Shown in pieces: positions 25,457 through 36,990 of a stretch of DNA of 64,000 nt (the stretch's first letter is position 1; each line of letters opens with the position of its first letter). The stretch spans positions 2,073,501-2,137,500 of the forward strand of contig BSDZ01000015.1 in assembly GCA_030268105.1 (NCBI GenBank). Direction: 5' to 3'. The notes under the pieces are model-generated. The model saw only the letters and a list, made by a program, of their open reading frames with translations, was not told the DNA's origin and made no database searches. The stretch comes from Volvox africanus (lineage: Eukaryota > Chlorophyta > Chlorophyceae > Chlamydomonadales > Volvocaceae). A program made the translations under genes and the position numbers.

Positions 25457-27681
25457 TCACGCGTGGCAGCTCCTGCATCCGCCCTTTCCGCACACCGCAG
25501 TTGTGCTGTGCTGCTTGTCGCGAGATAAGAACACCGGCGCCATAGGCACCATCGCTGGCGAACACGCCTCCTTGCAATTTTGCAAGCAGCCGCGGCTGAA
25601 GGGGTTCACAAACGTGGCGCCGTCGGGGCCCTGCAGATAACGGTAGCGGTGCCAGTTCGCAAGCTCGTTGGTAGTCACATTGCGAGCCACCTGCGACGCC
25701 TGAGCAATTGCCAGTGCAGCGACGCTCAGCCCCACGAATACGTCCATGACCTCAAACAAGATCATCCACACCAGGCTGTCTGGTCGCCAGTATGTCGCGT
25801 TCACGTGGCGATTGATTTGGATGATGCCCACCACGGCTGAGACGACCATCGCGTACAGAGCCACCCATAAGAACGCAAGGAACAGGTGGCGGTTACCCTT
25901 GCCAATCGCGTTCCCAACCCAGGGGCAGAAGTGGTCAAACACCTGCATTGGAAACCGGGCAGCGCCGAAGTGGGGGGGGTTGGGGTTGCAGAGAGAGACG
26001 AGGAAACACGATGGATGGACAGGATAGGCATTCAAGACGACATGGGTGAGCGGTAAAAGAGTGTGAGGATGGGAGGGGAAGAAAACAATAAAAAAATATT
26101 TATTGTTCATGCGAGAAGCCAGACATACATAAGTGCCAATCTTATAGAAGGGTTCAAAAAACGCTGCGTTGCGGGCCGAGAACATGTAACCTCATGGAGG
26201 ACAGAATCGAACCTCTGTCTGTGTAACCACAGTATTCCCACTTCCAGCCGTGCCAAACAGCACCTCTTAAAGAGCAGAAATCTTATGGACCATCGGGAAG
26301 TGTGTTGTGTACGTAGGTTCATAATTACCATCGGTTGCTTCGGCAATGAAAGATCCTTTGCACCACCCTTTGCCGCCATCTTACACCTCACCTCAATGCA
26401 CCGGTTCGTGACCGAGCAGTGCTTAGCTCGCAGTGGCCGTACGATGCGACACGTCACGCACAGTTGTTGCCAGTTGCCTGCCCACAACGCTGGAGAGTCA
26501 AGCATCTTTATATTGCCATACTTGACGTCATGCGAGGCCCCACAGCTCCCGTTAACCCCTCCACCGCCACCATTACCGGCAGTAGCGATGCTCCTCTGCA
26601 CCGCGGCGCTGCTGCTAGACGCGGCAGTGCTGACCAACGGTGCCTGCACGTCCGCTCCCAAATGGCCCGAGCTGCCATTGCCGCTGCCGCCACTGCCCCC
26701 ATTGTCTCGTTTGCTGTACGTCTCCCAGCCCGTCGGGATGTAGCCCGGGTCGCTAGTAGTGACCCGGTACAACAGCACCAGCGCCAGAGAGGCCGACACG
26801 ACGACACTCCAACCCCAGAACTGCAGCACCGGCCCCATGGAAGGCTCCATGACTTTATACAAGAACATGCTGACAAGACCGATGATGAGACCCCAAATGA
26901 ATGGGCACAGCTGCGTTGCCGTGAGCCACGACAACCGGCCATGTTTGCCGAACAAGCCACCTGTCGCGCCCCCGCCAGGCTCATGCTTGGACTTGTACTC
27001 GGCGAGGTAAAGGCCCAGGTAGCGATGACCTTTGTCAATGGCGAGCTGCGCCGGTGTGCTGCCGGTAACGTCTGTGTAAGAGAGTACGCAAGCGGAGCCG
27101 CCCTGGAGCAGCACCGTGCACGCCTCCCCGTTGCCCTTGATAGCGGCCCAATGAAGTGGCGTGCAGCCCTCCTTGTCGGGCAGGGTGTAACGAGCGTCGA
27201 GCACGAGCAGCAGCCGGATGGTGTCATGAAAGCCCTTGTAGGCCGCCCAGTGGAGCGACGTGCGTCCGTCGTTATCGGGTACGTCCACGTCAGCATTCCA
27301 GCGCAGGGCAAGGTGATACAACACTGCGGTCTGTCCATATTGCGCAGCGACGTGGGCGACGGTGTAGCCGCGGTTATCGCGGAGCTCCCAGTCGGCACCG
27401 TGCCGCAACAGGGCCTCGATGACCGGAAGGCTGCCCCGCACCGCAGCCCAATGCAGAGCCGTCTGTCCAGTGTGATCTGTTGCGTTGACATTGCCACCGT
27501 GCTGTAAGAGGTAAGTGCTTTCTGGGACGCGGTTGTTCAACGCAGCCCACTGCAGCGGGTAGTACCCATTTTCGTCGGGTTTGTTCACGCTGCTTGGATC
27601 CGCCTCAGTGAACTGACGAAGCTTATCGAAATCTCCATAAGCACACGCCTTGCAAAGCGTGTCTACCCCTGCGGGCTGCAT
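25457..27681 (-). CDS. Ankyrin-repeat DHHC-type protein S-acyltransferase
   Basis: Two exons, 27681-26392 and 25942-25457, join in phase 0 at a GT-AG intron; 591 residues. This is the TIP1/AKR1/HIP14 class of palmitoyltransferase, a Golgi/endomembrane enzyme that transfers fatty acyl groups to cysteines. Five to six ankyrin repeats span about residues 35-235 (QTALHWAAVRG, RTSLHWAAYKG, CTPLHWAAIKG). Two membrane segments follow at about 260-320, then a DPGYIPTG block. The cysteine-rich domain is CVTCRIVRPLRAKHCSVTNRC, continuing across the splice into FDHFCPWVGNAIGKGN (Cys436 nucleophile). Two further membrane segments and a TTNE motif follow. The active-site tetrad is DHFC rather than DHHC. 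The open frame has a GTG further upstream, but the ATG at 27681 is the natural start. The last 40 residues after NPFSRGCLQNCKEA are uncertain and may hide another intron. Confidence 0.9.
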
Positions 27682-30600
27682 GGTCGGCACGCTCGTGTTG
27701 AGGCGCCCACGCAGGCCTACTTAGCCGCTGGGCCGCCCCAAGCGAAAACGATAAGCCGAGTGGCTACAAAAATTTCAATGCAACCAACTAACGTTGGGAC
27801 TTATGCAGCGAAGTTGCCATCATGACCGAAAAACAAAGGCCTCGTAGTAGTCGTAATGAGCCTTCTTATTATACCGTTGTTTGGAGGCTTATGATGCGCT
27901 CATTTATAAGCCTGCCTGTTTAAGAAGTTTAAATGATAGAGTTGTCTGGTAGTGACCAACAACGACGCATCACCATTGACTTACAACATGCCTTTACAAA
28001 CGAAGCATAGCAGTGTCAAATTTTTAGCTACGTGCCGACTTCCGAAAGCCCAACAGGCTACGGCAGAATTACGACAAGAAGACGTTAAGACAGGTAAAGA
28101 CATGTTATGGGGTAGATATTTACTGTCTCAAAATGAATTCGAAATACAAAGCTGATTAACAGTTGTTCTTTAATTGTTTTGCGAGCGCCACTGCGCCAGG
28201 GTACCGGTATTGGCGCACGGTCCCAGGCTAGTACATCCTATGTATGCCCCCATCATGCGTTCTGTATGTTCATAGGTATTGCAGAAGTTCTACGGCTTCC
28301 GAATTGAGGTAATGCAAGCGACATGCAACCTTTGGGCATCTTCCTCCATCTTCAGTTGCCCGGCCCTCCTACCCTGATGATCCCCACCCATATGCCGCAA
28401 GTTATCCTGTTGCTATTTGACATCGCTTGCTCCGATCGACAGCATGTCAGCGATCTGCTCAATGCTAGTAATGATCATGGAGCTATCAAGCAAGGCATGT
28501 GTTTAGCATTTGGAAGGGTGCGATGTTGATTGAGTAATCTTTACGGGCTGTGTCAAGTGAAGTAGATAACGTCACGGCACTTGTGCCCATTCGTATGATA
28601 GCCGTGAACCCGCGATTCTTAACGTGATCATGGTACGGGCACATTTATCATGTACGGAAACCTTACGTGACTATGAAATCTGAACTCGGCCCTTTTGAGA
28701 GACATTGCTATCTTGGCGTTGTCATGCAAACCAACACTAGCACCATTTTCATGTCGCCAAGGCAGCTGCCGCAATCATGTCCAAAACAAGCGATACAGCA
28801 ACGATGACCGGTTTGCGGTGGGTCCTACTAGGAGCATAAGTGAATCCTCATCCCGACAATTCGCCGCCGTGCATGGCGTCACAACGTATTATGATACACG
28901 AGGACCGACCTGACACTAAAACTGAACGGCACATCTTCCCCTCCCGCCATTTCCCAGTCCTCCGCTTGTCACCCAGCCGCCTTCCTGTACGCGGCAAGTT
29001 GCTCACAGCATGCACCTACCGTGGTCGTGTGTGACCCTGTCCAATGTTACCTGTTATTTCTCTCGCGGATGCACCCTTTCCGCCCACCATACCACTTAGC
29101 GCTATTACAGTGGCAGCACTAAACTTCGGTTGCGACCACGATCCCGGCCAGATCGACCTTTCATTCGCGTCCCAGTTAGGGAGGCGCATATAGCTAGCAA
29201 AAAGTCTAGGTGTTTTGTGTATTTGACTAGGTCTGTGATAGGCACGTGTTTAGCACGTTGATAGGAGATTATCTGGATCAGGCTTTTGAATAGGAACGAA
29301 AAGTAGGCTGAGAAGACCTGCCAGAGACGTTTGAGATATTCTTACGAGACATTGAAGGCATTTCAATCGTGATCGCGGAGCAAGGTAGGCAAAAGAATGA
29401 AGGAATACAAGGGGTTAAACTCCTAGATCGGAATGTGCGCTCGCTCCGCCGGACAGGCAACCGTGATCACAGGGACATTATACACAGTACATCCCCGTTG
29501 TGTCTTATTTGCTAATGCTGCTAGTTGTCGTAGTTAAGACATGCATCAGGCGGTCAAGTGTTCGACTTGGGGTAAAAATAGTGGTACCCTATCCATGCTA
29601 TCCGTAGAAGAAGCAGATGAAGTGCCGTACGAATTCAAATCCTCTCGACGAGGACATCCTCATAACCAAGTTTCATGTTTCAAAAAATGTCTTTTTCGAT
29701 CAATTTAATAATAGCTGTATTTGCCAGAGCTTTCTTATTCATGATTCACGCTCAGGGCAAAAGCAAAACATTTGAAAATGGAACTGACAATCAACATTCC
29801 CTTTGCTTCCGTGCACATACAATTAGCTCGAATTTTTAATTAAAGCTTAATAATTGCGCTACTGAAGAAGGTTCAGGCGCTAGCTTGCATAGCAGCTCAA
29901 AGTTAGCAGTGAGCAGTGAGCTCAAAGCGTCATATATCAAAATCTCGTGGAGTTGTAAGTCCGGGCAACTTCAATTAGAATCTCGGACACAGATATCTCA
30001 TTTTCGGAATGGAAGGGCCTGGATTAAGCTCACGGGCGACATGCCGCGCCTGCTTAGTTATGGAACCCCGTGACCCAGTTGGCGGTCTCTTCCTCCGCTC
30101 TTCGAGCCCTCTGCAGCAACCTCCGGCGGAGTTTAGCATTAATGAGGTGAGTTGCTGAGGAGCGGGCCTAGGCCAGTGAAGCCTGGTGCCCCAGGCCCCC
30201 AAGCGAGCGGGAGGGAGGTGGCGAGGTTAGCAATTAACTGGCAGAGGCGCGTAGAAGTGTGGGAGTGGAGTAAAAGGAGAGCAGCGGACAGCCGCCTACC
30301 ATGAAGCAGAGCATGCCATGCTCTAGCGAGCTGCGGGATAACGGAATACGCGAGTATGCCAAGATTCTGCCGCGTGATATAGCATCGCTACAATAATTCA
30401 CTGGGGATCTGAGGGGGGTGGGTTCTGCTTCCGTTGGACATTGCTCATGGCAATCTACAAACCAGGTCTCGCATGGTGAAATGTTTTAAAAGTGCCATTC
30501 ACGTTTATATAGCAGAATAATCGGCCTTCCCGAGCCCAAAGGACCTGTATACCTTACTATAATTACACCTCTTCACTTTTTCTCCAGTTGGGTATCAGCG

Positions 30601-30800
30601 ATAGATTGCGTTTGTAGATAGAGCGTTTGCGTTTAGATAGAGCCATGGCCCTGCTCGTCCGCTGCACATCCTAAACTCCCCATTGCTATGATGGATGTTG
30701 ACGTTATGCCGCAAAGCAGCGCTGCACGATCCATGTTATTTGAGCTCGGTGTTGGGTCGTCCTCCCTAAAGTACCTCCGACGGTCCCCCTATCATGCTCC
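27682..30800. other. AT-rich intergenic region without genes
   Basis: Upstream of the ankyrin-DHHC gene. Only short unconnected ORFs are present, with no motif, repeat array or RNA gene I recognise. Base composition is visibly more AT-rich than in the flanking genes. Confidence 0.5.
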
Positions 30801-30845
30801 CGAATGATGTAGGTTCCAATTCACCGCTGCTGGTGTCGTCGAGAA

Positions 30846-31700
30846 GTGGTCTCCCATCGCATCGTCATTTCGTATCCTATTGAATTGCCGGAGTTTGAGG
30901 AAGAAGCTTTTGAGGAGCAGGGAGAGCACGAAGAAAGCCAGGGCGGAGAGGGCTTCAGCACATCGGCAGCACCCTCCTGTCGGGCGTGGGCAGCGCGAAA
31001 ATGTGCGGGACAGGAGGAGGATGTGGCTAAAGGGTTCCGGGAATGCTCGTTGCTGGCAGAGGCGACTGCAGCTCCCAACGGTGTTGCGGCAGTAATGGCG
31101 ACGGTGAGCTCAGAAGGCCCTGGGAACGAGGCCGGCGTGGATGTGGTCTTACCAGTAGTGATGGTGAAGAACGAGAACGAGGAGGAGAAGCAGGAGGCAA
31201 TGACGGCACTGCGTGTTGCCCCAGAGGCACCATCGGCAACACCAATGTCGGCTATGCATGGATCCAGCGCCGATGTTGCTGTGATGTTTAAAGGTGATAC
31301 TTGGGTCCGCGGGCCTAGCTTGCAGAATCAGTTTATCAAGCTATTGCATCAACAGCACCCGCAGACCCCTTCCGAGACTTCAGAAACGAGATCCAGTTCC
31401 AGATCCGAAGCAAAGAGTCAAATTCCGTCTCAAAGCAATGGTGAGACGGAGCGGCTCATTCGCTCCGGGGTCATTAACCGGCGCTTAAGGTCAGTGGCGT
31501 TCGCCATTGACCGCGACGACGCGGGCTTCACAGCCTTCAAGAGATTGCCACGTCGGCAGCCGGTCTATGTGCGGTTGCCTCTCTCTCGGATGGAGCTTCT
31601 GGAAAAGTCGAGTCAGGGCTCCACCGTCTTTTGGCGGCAGCTGCCGCAGGACTTCCCCGCTCAGCTTGGAGGCCAGCTGCGGCGGTGTGGCGTTGGGGGA
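30846..31700 (+). CDS. Hypothetical protein exon(s), plus strand
   Basis: A 336-codon open frame (to 31856) whose first part is acidic (ELPEFEEEAFEEQGEHEES) and Ala-rich. Its second part looks like folded protein (RSVAFAIDRDDAGFTAFKRLPRR, VYVRLPLSRMELLEK). The frame opens without an ATG; a possible acceptor TAG lies at 30810-30812, and the first in-frame ATG I located is at 31095, so the true 5' exon is unknown. The frame becomes Gly/Glu-rich repeat after about 31680, where splicing is likely. No family was recognised. It could be a chance ORF, but its non-repetitive second part argues otherwise. Confidence 0.35.
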
Positions 31701-31859
31701 AGGGAGGAGAGTGGGGTAAGAGAAGGAGGTGGGGGAAGAGAGGAGGGTGGGAGCTCGCAACATCAGGACAGGGAGGTGGGCGCTGTCACATCGCGGGTGA
31801 TCGGTTGGGAGGTATGGGGCTGGTGCCGGTCACGGCAAGGCGTCTCCGCATCTTGAACA

Positions 31860-34800
31860 TCTCTGATGCCTTCCAGAGTATGGTTCACGGTCAGGAAGCC
31901 GTCAGGACCCCTTACTTCGATTCTCCGCATAGGACGACACGGTATGGGCATTTCAAGGGGCCGCAGAAGGGTTCATCGAGACGGGAGGGGCCTTACTTCC
32001 TAGGAGGGAGCGGTGGGGTGAGGGTCAATACGCTGCTAGGAGGTGCCTGGTTGTGACCACACTTTTGCCCTCACCACGACCGTACATAAGGACGCACAAA
32101 TAGGGCCCCTGTGTTTGTTCATGTCGTTGGCTATTCATCTTTTGACCAACGCACGCAACCTCTAATTGAACAACCGGATTACGCAAGAACCACCAGGGCT
32201 TGGATCTCCGAAATCGGTTGGCACTCGGTCTCGTAGTAACGACCACGGGGAGGACCTAGCAGGTCAGGCTAAGTGAATACCAGCAGTGCCTTGACATGAT
32301 AAGGCCCTGGGGATTCTCCGCGGACGCAGCATTACTAGCAGAGAAGGTCCTGTTGGGTAGTAGTGAGGAATGCTTTCATTTTAACGCGTGTTACCGAGTC
32401 GCCAAGTAATGAGGTGGGAGTAGGTGCTCTGGCTGTTTGCTGGGGATTGGGAGGCGCAGGCCTTGGCCGCTGGGGGGATACTGAATTGCACTGGATACAA
32501 CGAAAGGCGCAGTACTAGTATGCAGTGTGCCGCTTTGGGGCAGGCAAAGCCCCCTGGCACTTTCCTGATACCCGCAGTCGGGTGAAATGACCAAAGCCAT
32601 TCGACCAAATCCAACAGGCCGGGGCATAGTGTCAGGGTTCATACCTTGGCATGACTTGCCCTTATTGACAGGTAGAGAAGGGTGTGGAGGGAGGAAAGGG
32701 AACCTTACCAAAATGTGTTGCAATTCAGTCGCAATGTGTCATAAAACCCGGGCATGCTAGACGTCTATATGAAAAGACTATAGGCATTTATAGACCTTTT
32801 GGGGAAAACGTGCTGCATTTCGCGTTTTCCGGTTTGGTGCGGTTTGGGTCAGGACCTGAAAGGGCCCAAGTGCTACTGAGACCCGTGTCATAGCGCCGAT
32901 GCCAAAAACACACACATGGCATTATCCGTTGTAGCTGGGTAATGTGCCATGACACCTGTACACCTGGTATTTCACGGGACCAGCTCGTCCCTCATCGCGG
33001 CACTCGTTTCTCGACGGTTATTGTGAACTGGATAGATGAGGAGGTTTGTCGTACGCATATTGCAGTTATGAAGGTACCCCCATCGGTACCTTATGTAATC
33101 TAATTGTGTGTTATTTATGTGTACAGCTTTTGTACAGCACAGCTTCGCAGCTTGCGTGGTAGGTACATATGCAGGTCGGACTCCAGGATGCCCCTCCTCC
33201 CGAAATTCGGTTTACTTCTGTAGCGGATTGTTTTCGGACAATTGTTGCCTGTATTGCAATATTACCGTGGACTGTGCGCATTTGAATGTACTAATTGCCT
33301 TGGCGTTTTCCGGCAGTCCGGTAGCCCGATAGATCTTGCAGCCACTATGGGCAACATAAGGACCTGGAGGAAGTTTTAGTATACAATCAGTGGTCGTGAG
33401 GAGTCATAAGAGGAGGGACTACGCCACTAGGTTGCCGAATCGGCACTGTAAGTCTCAGACACTGGTGATACGCCGACATGCATCAAAGACTTCGTGTAAC
33501 CCTGCTCTGTGACGTAATGGCATTCACGGCACCTTGCGTCTCATCGTTCCTTCGCCACTGGCAAGCCGAGCCGTGCTCGTCCTTGTGTGAAAGCCGGAGT
33601 GCAACATTACACATGTGACCAGAAGAAAGTGCACGGTTAGAAGGGGGTGGTCCTAAGGGGGCACATGCATTCCGATTGCGCACGAATAGGGTATTGGTGC
33701 CCCCGCAGACTACCGCAAAAGCAGGCCGCGACATAAAAAACGCAGCCGATAACCTCAGCTGGAGGTGAACACCGTAATTATAATGTCAATAAGCCTAATC
33801 TCCTAAGCGAGGGCGCCTCGGCTTTGCACCCCAGTGCACCGCCCCTCTCACACCGCCTTGACTGGGAAGCTTTCCAGCCATCGCCGCCCTCCTAAACACG
33901 CCGTACCATCCACCCGCTAGCCTTCCGCCATATACCGAGAATGCCGGTGGTTAACAAAACGTGCGGGCGCAGGGGCAACCACCAACGGCAGCCATCGTGA
34001 CAGAAGCGGCAGGGGCCGCGCCGACCAAGACCACTGCCGCCACAGTTGGCAGGCAGGCGGGCAGTAAGGCTGGCAGGTTGACTTCCGGCCCGGGCAACCA
34101 GAGGGACGGTGGTGGTGAAGGTGCATGCGACACACAAAGCTCTGAAAGAGGACACCCCAGCGGGACTCCTCCTCCGCTGTTCCCTCGAAGCCTTCGGTGT
34201 GAACCCTTCACACAACAGGCAGCAGTCCAAACGCGCAAGACGGCAAGCAGTGCCACCCTTAGCCAATCCAACGGCTTCAGCGGCAGAGCACTGACAGGAT
34301 CAAGAAGACGTAAGCCCATGCCCCCCTTACGGGTTACAGGGAAACCCTAAACCCTACAATCCTAAAAACGCCATCCACCTGCGCGGCAAAATGCACTCCC
34401 CAGACTTCCGTCCTCCTGGCGATCCTTGGCTTGCCAAGGGGCGCTGCATCGCCCCCGCCCCCGCTCACGTTTTCCCCCTTATGGCGATCCAACCCCAAAT
34501 CAAAAACACCCTCCCTTTAAACCCCTGCAACGTCTGTTTCGGCATCACGGTGGTGGTACCGCACATTGGCCGGGGGATGCTGCCCGTCCAGACCTCATTC
34601 ACTCACCGCCCCACCCTCCTCACGGCTGCCTCATGGACCGGCACAATGCTGAGGCAGTAGTGGGGGTATATACATACACACATACACACACGCCGGGTTA
34701 GTCCTCTATCCCTCCTTTTTCACCAACATCAATAAATTGAATGTGGGATGGGGAAGCAGCCAAGTCCACGCATTCCACAAGCTACGCACCCACCACCTCC

Positions 34801-36990
34801 CGCAGGCTGCCCGTATGCCTGACCGTATCACGAGTCCAATGCCACCATACAATAAAGGCGACACTGGCGCCGGAAATGAAGTCCCAAACCATCTCACCAA
34901 CACCAATATCCTTTATTAACATCATCATCATCGTCGTCGTCACCATCACCACCACCTCCACCACCGCTCCAGCTGCAACCCAGCTCGCGTCCCACAAACG
35001 TTTTCAGCGAGCTATTCACTTCCCCTCGGCTCCCGCATCCTGTCTGTCAGTACCAATCCAGACCACCGCCATCACCAGCATGAACATCGCCAGCCGAAGC
35101 GCTTTTCCAATATGCCATCAAAACTAAAACATAGTTTTACCCCCCCCCCTTACCATATACAGCCCTTAGTTGACTCGTCCTGTGGGCGCGACTTGCACCA
35201 GACATGCAACGACATCATCTTACTCTGTCACCTCTTTCTGTCACCTCGCGTCGCGTCTACACCTAAGGAAGAGTGACGAGCGGCTGCCCCGCCGCCGGCG
35301 GGCAGAAATAAAATTCCTGTTAAGTTGCGTGAGGAGGAGAAGATCACGCCTTCAACTCCCCCCCCAGCAGGGGCAGGTGAGCAGTGGTCCAGACTGACTT
35401 AGAGAAGTGCTTCTCTCCGACCACGGAAAACCGCCAACCACTAACGCCAACCGATCGATAATCTTATGCAGTACGATGTCACTGAAAATGCTCTCAGCCG
35501 CAAAAGACCTTCGGCGCTAAGAACGGGCGAGGGCCAAGACTAGCCACTTACGGACCGGGCATTCGATCCGGAGCTTTAGCGGAGACGCCTCCTAACCGCC
35601 GCCAGCAGCTACACAGTCAGTGCGATGCAGCGCATTATCATCATCATCATCATCATCATCATCATTACCACCACCGCCGCCGCCGCCGCCGCCGCCCAGT
35701 GAAGCGCACATACAAGACTTAGTTAAGAGACGTAAAAAACACGCAGACCACCACCCACGCGCGCGCGCAGGCACGACCAACAACGGAGGCCATGTAAAAA
35801 GACGCGACCACAAATCCGATACGTATGTTTCTCCCAAATGAAGGGTTCAGAAAGTCATTATTGCTTTGGCCGCTTTCTCCCTCACTCGCTTTCTTGCTAC
35901 AGGGCCATCTTACATGCGTGGACGTTGAACTCGTGACGTACGATTGTCGATGGCAGGAGAAGGCTTTCTGCTTTAGCTGCCGTCTTATCTGCCACCATCA
36001 TGGGCAGGGTGATACGTGCACAACAAAGCACTCACAAGTCTCACTAGAACTAGGGCCGTCTGCAACCGCCAGCCGCCACCACGTTTGCGGTTGCGCAGGT
36101 TAAAATGTTCGGTGGGGTAATTCGTGACAGCAGCCGCAACCGCAGCACTAGCTTCATTAATCCAGGGAAAAGTGCTTCCGAGCCCAGCTAAGGATAAAGG
36201 AAACCATCCGCCAATGATCCAATCCCCTTCCGCCTTGACTCCCATCCCCAGCCCACTGATTTCCATCCTCCCCCTCTCCCGTTCTCCACGCACTCATACT
36301 CCCCCTCCCCATGAGCTGTGCACCGAAAGAAGGCAGGGACAAGGTGCTTAGTTCATGGCAACATACACACACATAGAGACATGCACACGAGGGCAACTAT
36401 CACGAAGCCATGGCCACTCAATTGCGCAGGACAGGGCAGGACAGGTGAAGGTGGAGGACCATTCTTCTGAGACCCCTGGGGGAAAGTGGTGTGGGAGGCC
36501 TCAGTGGTGTGTCCGGACCGCGGCATGCAGCTGGGGGAACGGCCGTTCCCTTCTGCCGCGCGCCAGGTAACATATTCACCTAACCGCTTACTAGGCCTGC
36601 TCCCTGTCTCCTGGCCGTGTGGCAATGACAGCATGACAGCTGGTGGGCAGCATCAAATCCCCTAGTCCCGTATATACCAGGAACTCGTAAGCCCTTGGTT
36701 GAGTGAGAGGGCCTTGGAGTTTCTACCTCGTCCGTCCCGGCTCAGAGAGAACGTTGGCAGTCTCGCTGTCGGATCGCAGTGGGCAGGCCAGTGTCCCCCC
36801 AGTGTCCCCTTGACTAACATCAGGCCCACTTAGATATGTAACAATGTACACCTTCACACAAACAAACACAGGCACACGCACACTAACCCACATACAACCA
36901 TACTAAGACTGCGCCAGCGCGAAATGGAGATACCATCACATTGTGACTCTCTCTCTCTCACATACACACAAATATACTCAGACAGACAGA
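31860..36990. other. Gene-poor stretch with weak membrane-like segments
   Basis: No gene could be assembled. Minus-strand segments at about 34790-34920 (GEMVWDFISGASVAFIVWW), 35050-35100 (LRLAMFMLVMAVVWIG) and 34235-34290 (LPLKPLDWLRVALLAVLRVW) look like membrane helices and could be exons of one gene; I could not phase them. A similar orphan lies at about 36100-36230 (IIGGWFPLSLAGLGSTF). Also present: a CATCAT microsatellite at 35637-35665 next to a (GCC)n run, telomere-like motifs near 34340, and (CA)n runs. Confidence 0.3.

Noticed and set aside
26160..26270. tRNA-like sequence with a GGTTCGATTC motif in the ankyrin-DHHC intron
   Set aside because: The T-arm does not fold with a 7-nt loop and no full cloverleaf could be drawn. 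At most it is a tRNA-derived repeat.
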